From: Phymatolithon calcareum
Taxonomy: Eukaryota; Rhodophyta; Florideophyceae; Hapalidiales
Direction: 5' to 3'
Assembly: GCA_977006965.1 (NCBI GenBank)
Contig: OZ345363.1
Span: forward strand, 2,418,001 to 2,482,000
Length of the DNA: 64,000 nucleotides
The position numbers and the translations under genes are program-made. This document shows, piece after piece, positions 32,226-43,084 of this stretch (positions within the stretch are counted from its first letter, which is position 1; each line of letters starts with the position of its first letter). Under the pieces are notes generated by a model. The model saw only the letters and a program-made list of their open reading frames with translations, searched no databases and had not been told where the DNA came from.

Positions 32226-32633
32226 TGTGGCGTTCAACGGCACTATCATACTCCTATACAAATAGCTCCCTTCAAATTATCATTACAGCTTGCACTTACA
32301 GCAAGCCATTACAGATAGCATTACAGTCATTACAGTACCGTAGGTTTCGATGCGTACTTACACCATGAAGGATCACCAAGAGCAAACCCTAGAACCGCTG
32401 CTTACAGCTTACAAATGCTTACACTGTAAGCACCTCTGCGGCGCCTGCGGCGGGCTAGGAAGCCGCGAAGCGGCTTCCAGACTCTTCCATTGATCCATTT
32501 ATCATAATGCCAAAGTCATCTTTGATCCATTGTTTTTCTATAAAGGTCGGCGCTTCGCGCCGCCCTTGGCTTTCCGCCAGGGAACAACCCGACCACAGCC
32601 AGTGTGCCAAAATTGTGCGTTTCAAACCCCACA
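32226..32633 (+). repeat. Element A 5' LTR (408 bp)
   Basis: Starts TGTGGCG and ends CCCCACA, followed by a three-base spacer and the primer site. It contains repeated TTACAG words and a TCTATAAAGG TATA-like box near 32538. Confidence 0.85.
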
Positions 32634-32636
32634 GCT

Positions 32637-32651
32637 TGGTAGCACCGGACC
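32637..32651 (+). promoter_or_regulatory. Element A primer-binding site
   Basis: TGGTAGCACCGGACC lies 3 bases after the LTR. The same sequence is found in inverted orientation at 43081-43067 in element B. It begins with TGG, the complement of a tRNA CCA end; the matching tRNA was not identified. Confidence 0.75.
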
Positions 32652-32767
32652 ACAGACCCGAACAGTAAGTTGCGCTACTGTTGAGCCTCTCTTCTCCCAG
32701 TCGTCCACGACCCTTCCATCGGTGTGAGCGATTGCGAGTTGCAGAGTACTAACCAGTATCACTCCTT

Positions 32768-33426
32768 GTGTGCTCACCAGTGGCCTCAATTTACCGTTTG
32801 GACCGCACGCCATCTCCCTCGTGCTACAGCGACACCAACCCTCCGACCCCACTCTCGGACATCCCCAAGACTCCGCCGCCGTCGACCGACGCTTGGGAAC
32901 CTCGTACGCCGGAACCTTGGGACGATTCGTACGAACCCTCCACCCCAAGAACACCCAAGCCCTCCTCGCCGATTCCCGCTCAGCCTCCGTCTCCTCCACG
33001 CCGGAGTTCCGCAATCCTACCTGCGTTGAGCCTACCCCCGGTCCCTCGTGCTCCTGTCCGTCGCCTTCTTGCCGAAACAAGTCAGCGTTACCGCGAGTTT
33101 GATTGATCATCCCCAGACACCAACCGGCTCCTCAGCGCCCGGTCCTCCGCATCGCCGATTCCACGTCAATCCGGATTCAGAAGACCCACCGTCGGCATCA
33201 AGGACCCAAGCGTCGGAACACCAAGAAGACCCTCCAGTGCATACCGTGCGCCAAGGTTTTCTCGTTCAAGAAACAAGAATAAGACCACCGCCTCACCCGT
33301 CGGCACAAACTCAAGACTACCTACAAGCCCGACAAGTGCTTTGATCTTACCTTCACTAGCCCTGAGGACTATCGTAGGCGCGTTGATAGTCGGAAGCACA
33401 AACTGTTTGTGCAAGGAATCATTTAA
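32768..33426 (+). pseudogene. Leader ORF of element A: proline-rich protein ending in a C2H2-like finger
   Basis: Between primer site and gag lies about 650 bp of coding-like sequence. It starts CSPVASIYRL (no ATG; GTG at 32768), is Pro/Ser-rich for about 90 residues, then after frame changes ends in TFTSPEDYRR and DSRKHKLFVQG. The end has a C-x12-(H)-x5-H spacing like the second half of a C2H2 finger, with Arg replacing one His in this copy. Element B keeps the same start and end, with the His. Conservation of this ORF in both copies suggests it was once translated; no family recognised. Confidence 0.5.
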
Positions 33427-33471
33427 GCTTCCCGCTCTTCCTAAATAAATCTTCTTTGCTTGTGTGGTAAC

Positions 33472-34371
33472 ATGGATCCCAACCCCCAAAACCCACAGAA
33501 CCCTCCAACACTGCAAGAACTTGCCAATGCATACCACAACCTTATGGCACAGTTCAATAATGCACAGCAAAACATCGCCTCGCTCCAGACCGACCTGAAT
33601 CAAACCAAGACCGCCTTACAGAATGCCCAGATGCAACTCGGCACCCAAGTCAAACCACCGAGAATCAAGTCTCCTGAACCCTTTAAAGGAAAGGACTCGG
33701 TTTTAAGTTGGACAACTCACATGAACAACTACCTCTCCGGCTCGACTGACGACCAGGCCTTACCTATCGCCATCAGCTACCTTCATGGTCCAGCTCATGA
33801 ATGGTGGATTGTTTACAAGGAAACCGAAGACGGTCGAAACATCGTAACCTGGAGCCAGCTGCGTGAAGCTTTAATCTCTCGCTTCGAAACCCTAAACAAA
33901 GAGAAGATTGCTAGAGATAAACTTGCCAAAAGGAAACAGCTCAAAGATGTTGCCACGTTCAATGACGACTTCCAGCGAATCATCCTCGACATTCCGAGCA
34001 TCAGCGTAGACGAGCAGATCGATCGCTACACCCGCGGGCTTAAGTCCTACATTTGGAAGGAACTATGCACGAATGAGTATACCAAGCTCGCTGACGCTAT
34101 GCGTGACGCTGAACGAGTTGAGTCCGCCCACAGCCGACTGACGAAGCCTCCTACTGGAAACCGAAACGGCCAAGGTAATCAGAGACAGGGAAATAAGGTA
34201 CAGGCACCCGTCCCAATGGAGATTGGAAACATACAGCTACAGAAACTCACTCCGGCTGAATGTGAGATCTGTATGAAAGAAGGCCGATGCCTTCGTTGCC
34301 GCGAGAAAGGTCATATGGCAAGAAACTTCAGAGGAACTGAGAACCGACGAGCCTCCCACATCTTCCACTGA
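33472..34371 (+). CDS. Element A Gag
   Basis: 300 aa starting at MDPNPQNPQN. The retrotransposon Gag core is at about 55-200 (WTTHMNNYLSGS ... RYTRGLKSYIWKEL). The zinc knuckle reads CLRCREKGHMARNF: the last cysteine of CX2CX4HX4C is Phe here, whereas element B has the Cys. The frame ends just after the knuckle; protease continues in the same frame after stops. Confidence 0.85.
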   Translation: MDPNPQNPQNPPTLQELANAYHNLMAQFNNAQQNIASLQTDLNQTKTALQNAQMQLGTQVKPPRIKSPEPFKGKDSVLSWTTHMNNYLSGSTDDQALPIAISYLHGPAHEWWIVYKETEDGRNIVTWSQLREALISRFETLNKEKIARDKLAKRKQLKDVATFNDDFQRIILDIPSISVDEQIDRYTRGLKSYIWKELCTNEYTKLADAMRDAERVESAHSRLTKPPTGNRNGQGNQRQGNKVQAPVPMEIGNIQLQKLTPAECEICMKEGRCLRCREKGHMARNFRGTENRRASHIFH

Positions 34372-34439
34372 CCGTCCCTCAGTTCCGAAGACCATTCCAC
34401 CCCTCCTGACCCTCCTCCTGAAACGCCCTCGGAGAACCA

Positions 34440-34806
34440 ATCGTCTGAGAGTGATCCCTTCGAACCATCCAACCCTAGTCTCCTTATCACCAGAGCCAAA
34501 GTTTCCGGAATTTCGGCAAGAATCCTCATCGATGACGGCGCAGAGCTCAATTACATTTCGGAAGAGTTCTGCTCCCGATACGGTATATCCATTGAAACCA
34601 CGGACAAAACCGCCTCCATGGCTAATGGCACAAGTCAAATCCTGAAAAGTACCGTACACCACATCCCCATTACCATAGGTGGTTATACGGAAAAACTCCG
34701 ATTCGCCGTGTGCCCGTTGAATTACGACGTATACCTCGGAAAAAAGTGGACTTCCAATAGAAGGGCCATTATCAACTGTTACACGAATGAAGTAAACTTT
34801 TCATAG
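34440..34806 (+). pseudogene. Element A aspartic protease region
   Basis: Shows ILIDDGAELNYISEEF, the retropepsin active-site region, with DDGA in place of the usual DSGA/DTGA. The region closes with a TAG at 34804-34806 (after EVNFS), which element B shares at the homologous codon. Confidence 0.7.
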
Positions 34807-34863
34807 AAAGGAAAACATCATACCATTGTCGCCACTGAACCAACAAAGCCTAACCTCGTCTCC

Positions 34864-36360
34864 GTGAACGCAATTACCAAAGATGAGCAACGAAATTATC
34901 CTTTGTATGCTGTTGTCCTACGAAAAATTCCTGACATCAACCAAGAGATCGCCGAGAATATAAAAAACCAAGAAATTCGTGCGATACTCAACGAATTCAA
35001 GGACGCATTCCCAAAGAAACTGCCTAATGGACTCCCCCCAAAGCGCGCTCATGATTTTTCCGTACACCTAAAGGAAGATAGCGCCCCTCAGAAAAAAGGA
35101 TTATACCGAATATCTACCGCAGAGCTCCAAGAGTTACAAAAGCAACTCGAAGAACTCATATACCAAGGTTTCATCCGCCCAAGTACAAGCCCGTGGGGAG
35201 CACCTGTTCTATTCGTCAGTAAGAAAGATGGAACTATGCGTCTTTGCGTAGACTATCGAGCTCTTAACCGCCTTACCGTCAAGAACAGCTATCCACTTCC
35301 ACGTATAGACGACATTCTGGACCAACTCTCTACCGCCAAGTACTTCAAAAAGATCGACCTAAGAAGCGGATATCACCAAATCCGCCTTGACGAGGAATCC
35401 ATTCCGCTCACAGATTTTCGAACAAGGTATGGACATTTCGAGTTCCAAGTCCTACCGTTTGGGCTAACCAATGCTCCGGCCACTTTCATGTCACTCATGA
35501 ACGAAGTCTTTTCCGAATATCTTGACAAGTTCGTCACTGTATACCTCGATGACATCCTCATCTACAGCGATACATGGAAGGATCACCTTGACCATATTCG
35601 AAAAGTTTTGAAACTCCTGAGAAAGCAAAAGCTCTACGCTAAGCTATCGAAATGTTGATTTGGAGCCCAGGAAGTAGACTACCTTGGCTTCATTTTGCGA
35701 CCCTCCGGCATAGCCATCAACCCCCATAAGACCAAAGCCATAGACGATTGGCCAACGCCGGCCTCCAAGAAAGACGTACAATCCTTCCTAGGATTGGTGA
35801 ATTATTACCCACGTTTCATAAAAGACTGCTCCAAGATATCAAAACCACTGACAGAGCTTACAAAAGATGTTCCATTCTTGTGGACCAAGGAAACAGAACA
35901 TGCTTTTCTAAACCTGAAGAAAAAAGTCACCTCAGCCCCAGTATTGCAAACCTTTCACCCTGAATATCCCGTCATCGTAACCACGGAGGCGTCCAAGAAA
36001 GCAATCGGAGCCGTTCTAGAACAAGATTGACCTAGCGGACGCCGTACTGTCGCGTTTACATCACGTACGCTAAATACGACAGAACAGAATTACGCCGATC
36101 ATGACCTCGAACTATTAGCTATTGTTGATACCCTTCGGGCATGGAGATGTTACCTTCATGGACGAAGGTTTACAGTCCAGAGTGATCATCACCCCCTAAG
36201 GTATCTCCAAACCCAAGAGCATCTGTCTCTGAGACAGGTTCGCTGGGTAGAACGCCTAGTAGAGTTCGATTTCTCCATAGCGTACATCAAAGTAAAATCG
36301 AACAGAGTCGCGGATGCGCTCTCTAGAGCACCCAAAGACCCCCCCCAAGAATTCCGAGTA
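34864..36360 (+). pseudogene. Element A reverse transcriptase-RNase H
   Basis: RT motifs are [33 protein letters not shown] (motif A), [12 protein letters not shown] (motif B) and [10 protein letters not shown] (motif C). A TGA at 35656-35658 interrupts the thumb, and another at about 36028 enters the RNase H region (DLELLAIVDTLR, then VADALSRAPKD). An eight-C run near 36340 shifts the frame before integrase; the corresponding ten-C run in element B keeps it open. Confidence 0.85.
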
Positions 36361-37882
36361 TGCTAACGATTTACTCAAATCCCTGTTAGAGAAGACATTC
36401 CAGGCCAACTCTATCTCCACCACTGTACCTGGGCCGGACATAGTGAATAAGCTGGGAGTTGAATTCACACAAGACCCCGAATTCAAGACCATGTTCGAGA
36501 ACCAAAAAGAACCCTTCGAAGTCAAGGACGGCCTTCTCTATCGAGATAGGAGACTTTGTATTCCGAGTGGACAATTTCGTTTGAACCTACTACATGACCA
36601 TCATACCACCCCAAGCACTGGTCATTTAGGTGAAACGAAGACAAGGCATCGACTCCAACCGTTCTACTACTGGAAATCCATGCGCGATACCATCCACGAT
36701 TATGTCCAAGGTTGTCGAATCTGGCAACAAACTAAAGCAAGAAACCACAAGCCTTTTGGTTTTCTACAGCCACTAGACCCACCCAATACTAAGTGGACCA
36801 CCATCACGATGGATTTCATAACACCTCTTCCGAAAACGCGTCGGAATAACGTTGGAATTCTTAACGTTTTCGACAAATTATCGAAGATGATTCGCTCCAT
36901 ACCAATTCCCGAGAATGTTGACGCTGTTCAAGTAGCCAAACTATTCAAGGAACACATCTACCGAAATCATGGTCTCCCTCAGAAAATCATTTCTGACAGA
37001 GACAATATTTTTATGAGCAAGTTCTGGAAAACGCTGTTCAAACTCCTAGGAACCAAGATTGCACCCTCCACAGCATACCACCCATAAACCGATGGACAGT
37101 CCGAAATAGCCAATAGGAAGGTCGAGGAAATGATCCGAGCCTTTGCAAATTTCAGGAAAAACAACTGGGACGATCATTTAGTAGACTTTGAAGTGGCTTA
37201 CAACTCCGCCGTTCATTGCACTACTCTATATAGTCCCTTCTACCTGAATTACGGTATCAATCCAAAAAACATTCCGATTCAAACTCTCTCTTCAAACAAC
37301 CCCTCCGTAACTGCATTCCTTAAGGAAATACAGGATACGACCAAGTACGCGTACGAAAACATCCAGAAGCAAAATGCTAAGATGGCTGAATACGCTAGTA
37401 AGTCCCGTCCTCCGCACAACTTTTCCGTCAACGATAAGGTATGGCTTTCCACAAGAAATCTCTCTCTAGAAGAAGGAAGGGGATCCCGTAAACTGCACCC
37501 CAAGTTTTGTGGACCGTTCGTTATCACCAAGAAAATCAACGATGTCGCGTTTAAATTGGACATTTCCGCACCAATGAAACAACGTGGCATCCAAGATACG
37601 TTTCAAGTAAGCCTACTAAAGCCGTTTGTGCAAGACGTATTTTCCCGAGACCCTGTCCCAGAACCGGCCGTCATTTTCGCTGACGGTCACCAAGAGTACG
37701 AAGTGGAGAAGATCCTCGCGCATCGTAAGCGCCGAGGAAAAACAAATACTTCGTTAAGTGGAAAGGATATCCTGACCACGAAAACACATGGCAGAGTCCC
37801 ACGCCACTATCATACTCTTATACAAATAGCTCCCTTCAAATTATCATTACAGCTTGCACTTACAACAAGCCATTACAGATAG
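36314..37882 (+). pseudogene. Element A integrase with C-terminal chromodomain relic
   Basis: It has an H2C2 zinc region (HDHHTTPSTGHLG ... CRIWQQTKA, second Cys lost) and a core with TMDFITPLP, the first catalytic Asp. SDRDNIFMSKFW carries the second Asp. HP-stop-TDGQSE holds the Glu step, and a TAA replaces the usual Gln. The GPY-like module is GPFVITKKIND. The chromodomain starts EYEVEKILAHRKRR, then a frameshift near 37742 destroys it. Confidence 0.85.
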
Positions 37883-37982
37883 CATTACAGTCATTACAGT
37901 ACCGTAGGTTTCGATGCGTACTTCCGCCAGGGAACAACCCAACCACAGCCAGTGTGCCAACTTGTGCGTTTCAAACCCCACA
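37801..37982 (+). repeat. Element A 3' LTR, deleted form
   Basis: Begins at CGCCACTATCATAC without the TGTGGCGTCCA start, so a deletion joins the end of pol directly to the LTR. A further internal gap relative to the 408-bp 5' LTR lies between GCGTACTT and CCGCCAGGG. Confidence 0.8.
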
Positions 37983-38032
37983 GAGCTAGTCTTATCAGAT
38001 GGAGTGTATGATAGTGGCGTTTGGACGCCACA
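37983..38032 (-). repeat. Element B 3' LTR, first 50 bp
   Basis: The minus strand begins TGTGGCGTCCAAACGCCACT and stops at GAGCTC, exactly where element A is inserted. A purine-rich tract (GGCGGGAGGGG on the minus strand, 38043-38033) directly precedes it and is the polypurine tract for plus-strand priming. Confidence 0.85.
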
Positions 38033-38090
38033 CCCCTCCCGCCTAAGACTAAAATCGCCTCGATTCTTGGTATTCCTTGAGTGCTTCTTG

Positions 38091-39466
38091 TCAATTTCGG
38101 AAGTCTTCGGGACTCTGACATGTACTTTTGTGGTCAGGATATCCTTTCCACTTAACGAAATATTGTGTTTTTCTTCGGCGCTTACGGTGCGCGAGGATCT
38201 TTTCAAATTCGTATTCTTGGTGGCCGTCAGCGCAAATGACGGTCGGTTCTGAGACAGGGTCTCGAGAGAATACGTCTTGCACAAACGGCTTTAGCAGGCT
38301 TACGTGAAACGTATCGTGGATGCCGCGTTGTTTCATTAGTGCGGATAAGTCCAATTTGAACGCGACATCGTTGATTTTCTTGGTGATAACGAACGGTCCA
38401 CAAAACTTGGGGTGTAGTTTACGGGATCCCCTTCCTTCTTCTAGAGAGAGATTTCTTGTCGAAAGCCACACTTTGTCGTTAACGGAAAAATGGTGCGCAA
38501 GACGAGACTTATTCTCGTATTCAGCCATCTTAGCACTTTGCTTCTGGATGTTTTCGTACGCGTACTTGGTCGTATCCTGTATTTCCTTAAGGAATGCATT
38601 TGCGGAGGGGTTTTCGAAGAGAAAGTCTGAATCGGAATGGTTTTTGGATTGATACCGTAATTTAAGTAGAAGGGGATATATAGAGTAGTGCAATGAACGG
38701 CGGAGTTGTATGCCACTTCAAAGTCTACTAAATGATCGTCCCAGTTGTTTTTCCTGAAGTTTGCAAAGGCTCGGATCATTTCCTCGACCTTCCTATTGGC
38801 TATTTTGGACTGTCCATCGGTTTATGGGTGGCATGAGGTGGAGGATACAATCTTGGTTCCTAGGAGTTTGAACAGCGTTTTCCAGAGCTTGCTCATGAAA
38901 ATATTGTCTCTGTCAGAAATGATTTTCTGAGGGAGTCCATGGTTTCGGTAGATGTGTTCCTTGAATAGTTTGGATACTTGAACAGCGTCAACATTCTCGG
39001 GAATTGGTATGGAGCGAATCATCTTTGATAATTTGTCGAAAACGTTAAGAATTCCAACGTTATTCCGACGCGTTTTCGGAAGAGGTGTTATGAAATCCAT
39101 CGTGATGGTGGTCCACTTAGTATTGGGTGGGTCTAGTGGCTGTAGAAAACCAAAAGGCTTGTGGTTTCTTGCTTTAGTTTGTTGCCAGATGCGACAACCT
39201 TGGACATAATCGTGGATGGTATCGTGCATAGATTTTTAGTAGTAGAGCGGTTGGAGTCGATGTCCTGTCTTCGTTTCACCTAAATGACCAGTGCTTGGGG
39301 TGGTATGATGGTCATGTAGTAGGTTCAAACGAAATTGTCCACTCGGAACACAAAGTCTCCTGCCTAGATAGAGAAGGCCGTCCTTGACTTCGAAGGGTTC
39401 TTTTGGGTTCTCGAAAATGGTCTTCAACTCGGGGTCTTGTGCGTATTCAACTCCCAACTTATTCAC
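38091..39466 (-). pseudogene. Element B integrase with chromodomain
   Basis: Same order as element A: H2C2 region, TMDFITPLP, SDRDNIFMSKLW, HP-stop-TDGQS and GPFVITKKIND. The chromodomain is intact as a stretch here: EYEFEKILAHRKRR, QYFVKWKGYPDH, SPEDF. Breaks include a stop replacing Trp before KSMHDTIHDY (about 39232), the shared TAA at 38822-38824 and a frameshift near 38620. Confidence 0.85.
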
Positions 39467-39799
39467 TATGTCGGGCCCAGGTACAGTGGTGGAGATAGAG
39501 TTGGCCTGGAATATCTTTTCTAACAGGGATTTGAGTAAATCGTTAGCATACTCGGAATTCTTGGGGGGGGGGTCTTTGGGTGCTCTAGAAAGCGCATCCG
39601 CGACTCTGTTCGATTTTACTTTGATGTACGCTATGGAGAAATAGAACTCTACTAGGCGTTCTACCCAGCGAACCTGTCTCGGGGACAGATGCTCTTGGGT
39701 TTGGAGGTATCTTAGGACGTGATGATCACTCTGGACTGTAAACTTTCGTGCATGAAGGTAACATCTCCATGCCCGAAGAGTATCAACAATAGCATATAG

Positions 39800-41029
39800 T
39801 TAGAGGTCATGATCGGCGTAATTCTGTTCTGACGTATTTAGAGTACGTGATGTAAACGCGACAGTACGGCGTCCGCTATGTCCATCTTGTTCTAGAACAG
39901 CTCCGATGGCTTTCTTAGACGCGATGACGGTATATTCAGGGTGGAAAGTTTGCAATACTGAGGCTGAGGTGACCTTCTTCTTCAGGTTTAGAAAAGCATG
40001 TTCTGCTTCCTTGGTCCACAAGACTGGAACATATTTTGTAAGCTCTGTCAGCGGTTTTGATATCTTGGACCAGTCTTTTATGAAACGTGGGTAATAGTTC
40101 ACCAATCTTAGGAAGGATTGTACGTCTTTCTTGGAGGCCGGCGTTGGCCAATCGTCTATGGCTTTGGTCTTATGGGGGTTGATAGCTATGCCAGAGGGTC
40201 GCAAAATAAAGCCAAGGTAGTCTACTTCTTGAAAACAGCATTTCGATAGCTTAGCATAGTGCTTTTGCTTCCTTAGGAGTTTCAAGACTTTTTGAATGTG
40301 CTTAAGGTGATCCTTCCATGTATCGCTGTAGATGAGGATGTCATCGAGGTATGCAGTGACTAACTTGTCTAGATATTCGGAAAAGACTTCGTTCATGAGT
40401 GACATGAAAGTGGCCGGAGCATTTGTTAGCCCAAACGGTAGGACTTGGAACTCGAAATGTCCATACCTTGTTCGAAAAGCGGTGAGCGTAATGGATTTCT
40501 CGTCAAGGCGGATTTGGTGATATCCGCTTCTTAGGTCAATCTTCGTGAAGTACTTGGCCGTAGAGAGTTGGTCCAGAATGTCGTCTATACGTGGAAGTGG
40601 ATAGCTGTTATTGACGGTAAGGCGGTTAAGAGCTCGATAGTCTACGCAAAGACGCATAGTTCCATCTTCCTTACTGACGAATAGAACAGGTGCTCCCCAC
40701 GGGCTTATACTTGGGCGGATGAAACCTTGGTATATGAGTTCTTCGAGTTGCTTCTGTAACTCTTGGAGCTCTGCGGTAGACATTCGGTATAATCCTTTCT
40801 TCTGCGGGGAGCTATCTTCCTTTAGGTGTATGGAAAAATCATGGGCGCGCTTTGGGGGGAGTCCATTAGGCAGTTTCTTTGGGAACACATCCTTGAATTC
40901 GTTGAGTATCGCACGAATTTCTTGGTTTTTTATATTCTCGGCGATCTCTTGGTTTTTCTCAGGAATTTTTCGTAGGACAACAGCATACAAAGGATAATTT
41001 CGTTGTTCATCTTTAGTAATTGCGTTCAC
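39800..41029 (-). CDS. Element B reverse transcriptase and start of RNase H
   Basis: A 409-aa uninterrupted ORF with [36 protein letters not shown] and [10 protein letters not shown]. The thumb is intact (KCCFQEVDYLGFILRPSGIA). The RNase H start SGRRTVAFTSRTLNT follows, and the ORF ends at a stop after NYADHDL, where element A has Glu. This RT domain may be the best-preserved pol segment of the nest. Confidence 0.85.
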   Translation of the reverse strand: MNAITKDEQRNYPLYAVVLRKIPEKNQEIAENIKNQEIRAILNEFKDVFPKKLPNGLPPKRAHDFSIHLKEDSSPQKKGLYRMSTAELQELQKQLEELIYQGFIRPSISPWGAPVLFVSKEDGTMRLCVDYRALNRLTVNNSYPLPRIDDILDQLSTAKYFTKIDLRSGYHQIRLDEKSITLTAFRTRYGHFEFQVLPFGLTNAPATFMSLMNEVFSEYLDKLVTAYLDDILIYSDTWKDHLKHIQKVLKLLRKQKHYAKLSKCCFQEVDYLGFILRPSGIAINPHKTKAIDDWPTPASKKDVQSFLRLVNYYPRFIKDWSKISKPLTELTKYVPVLWTKEAEHAFLNLKKKVTSASVLQTFHPEYTVIASKKAIGAVLEQDGHSGRRTVAFTSRTLNTSEQNYADHDL

Positions 41030-41086
41030 GGAGATGAGGTTAGGATTTGTTGGTTCAGTGGCGACAATGGTAAGATCTTTTCCTTT

Positions 41087-41453
41087 CTATGAAAAGTTTA
41101 CTTCATTCGTGTAACAGTTGATAATGGCCCTTCTATTGGAGGTATATGTCGTAATTCAATGTGCAGACGGCGAATCGGAGTTTTTCCGTATAACCATCTA
41201 TGGTAATAGGGATGTAGTGTACGGTACTTTTCAGGATTTGACTTGTGCCATTAGCCATGGAGGCGGTTTTATCCGTGGTTTCAATGGATATACCGTATCG
41301 GGTGCAGAACTCTTCCGAAATGTAATTGAGCTCTGCGCCGTCATCGATGAAGATTCTTGCCGAAATGCCGGAAACTTTCGCTGTGGTGATAAGGAGACTA
41401 GGGTTGGATGGTTCGAAGGGATCATTCTCAGACGAGTGGTTCTCGGAGGGCAT
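41087..41453 (-). pseudogene. Element B aspartic protease region
   Basis: Contains RIFIDDGAELNYISEEF, the same DDGA active-site variant as element A, and terminates at the same TAG (41089-41087) after the FS residues. Confidence 0.7.
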
Positions 41454-41535
41454 TTCAGGAGGAGGGTCAGGAGGGTTGGCATAGTCATCGGAACTGATGG
41501 ACGATTAGGAGGTGGATTGGAAGGTTCGTCAATTC

Positions 41536-42654
41536 TCAGTTCCTCTGGCCTTTTGGGCAGTTTCTCGCCATATGACCTTTCTTGCGGCAACGAAGGCATC
41601 GGCCTTCTTTCATACAGATCTCGCGCTCAGCCGGGGTGAGCTTCTGCAGCTGTATGTTTCCAATTTCCATTGGGACGTGTGCTTGGACCCCTTTTCCTTG
41701 TCGTTGGTTTCCTTGACCGTTTCTGTTTCTAGAAGCGGGTTTTGTCACCCGGCTGTGAGCGAATTTAACACGAACGGTGTCGCGCATAGCATCTGCGAGT
41801 TTAGTATACTCGTTCGTGCATAGTTCCTTCCAGATGTAGGATTTGAGCCCGCGTGTGTAGCGATCGATCTGCTCGTCTACACTGAGGCTCGGAATATCCA
41901 GAATGATTCTCTGGAAGTCGTTGTTAAACGTGGCAACATCCTTGAGCTGCTTCCACTTGGCGAGTTTATCTCTGGCAATCTTTTCTTTGTTTAAAGCTTC
42001 GAAACGAGAGATCAGAGCTTCGCATGGCTGGCTCCAGGTTGCGACATTTCGACCGTCTTCGGTTTCTTTATACACAATCCGCCATTCAGGAGCTGGACTA
42101 TGTAGGTAACTGACGGCGATAGGTAAGGCCTGGTTGACACTCGAGCCCGAAAGGTAGCTGTTCATGTGAGTTGTCCAACTTAAAAACCGAGTCCTTTCCC
42201 TTAAAGTGTTCAGGAGACTTGATTTTCGGTGGTTTGACTTGGGTGCTGTGGCGTCCAACACCACTATCATATCCTCCATTTCCTATAAGACTAGCTCCCT
42301 TCAAATTGTCATTACAGCTTGCATTTACAGCAAGCCCTTACAGATAGAGTCATTACAGTACCGTAGGTTTCGATGCGTACTTACACCATGAAGGATCACC
42401 AAGGGAAAACTCTAGAACCGCTGCTTATAGACCACAGCCAGTGTCCCAACTTGTGCGTTTAACACCCCACAGGTGCCGAGTTGAATCTGGGCATTCTGTA
42501 AGGCAGTCTTGGTTTGATTCAAGTCGGTCTGGAGGGAGGCAACGTTTTGTTGTGCATTATTGAACTGTACCATAAGGGTGTGGTATGCATTGGCAAGTTC
42601 TTGCAGAGTTGGAGGGTTTGGCTGGTTCTGTGGGTTCTGGGAGTTGGGATCCAT
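41536..42654 (-). pseudogene. Element B Gag, split by a solo LTR
   Basis: The N-terminal part is 42654-42477 (MDPNSQNPQN..., ending TALQNAQIQLGT) and the remainder lies below 42247 down to the zinc knuckle CLRCRKKGHMARNC, whose four ligands are complete. The solo LTR at 42247-42471 with its GGTGC duplication breaks the frame between them. Confidence 0.85.
42247..42471 (+). mobile_element. Solo LTR (element C) inserted in element B gag
   Basis: TGTGGCGTCCAACACC...CACCCCACA is a 225-bp family LTR in plus orientation. Exact 5-bp duplications GGTGC sit on both sides (42242-42246 and 42472-42476). No internal region remains, so LTR-LTR recombination removed it. Confidence 0.9.
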
Positions 42655-42681
42655 GGTACCACACAAGAGAAGAAACTTTAT

Positions 42682-42951
42682 TCAGGAAGAGCGAGAAGCT
42701 TCAATGAGTCCTTGCACAAAGAGTTTGTGCTTCCGACTATCAACGTGCCTACGATAGTCCTCAGGGCTAGTGAAGGTAAGATCACAGCACTTGTCGGGCT
42801 TGTAGATAGTCTTGAGTTTGTCCCAGGTGCTGAACGGCGGCGGTGGAGTCTTAGGGATGTAGGAGAGCGGGGTTGGAGGGTTGGCGTTGGTGCAGCACGA
42901 GGAAGATAGAGTGCGGTTCAAAACGTAAACTGGGGCCACTGGTGAGCACAC
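42682..42951 (-). pseudogene. Element B leader ORF with C2H2-like finger
   Basis: An 89-codon ORF (GTG at its start) between primer site and gag: CSPVAPVYVLNRT at the start and CDLTFTSPEDYRRH with DSRKHKLFVQGL at the end. The C-x12-H-x5-H spacing is complete here. Relative to element A it has lost most of the proline-rich middle. Confidence 0.5.
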
Positions 42952-43084
42952 AAGAAGTGATACTGGTTAGTACTCTTCAACTCGCAATCGCGCACACCGC
43001 TGGAAGGGTTCTGGACGACTGGGAGCAGAGAGGCTCAGCAGGAGCGCCAACTTACTCTTTGGTCTGGGTCCGGTGCTACCAAGC

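Larger units (their letters stand above)
32226..37982 (+). mobile_element. Element A: Ty3 chromovirus, plus strand, nested in the 3' LTR of element B
   Basis: GAGCT occurs at 32221-32225 and 37983-37987, on either side of TGTGG...CCACA, which is a 5-bp target duplication. Rejoining the flanks restores an uninterrupted B-type LTR. The 5' LTR is 408 bp; the 3' LTR (37801-37982) has lost its first bases and an internal stretch. Gag, protease, RT, RNase H, integrase and chromodomain are all recognisable, with several stops. Confidence 0.92.
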
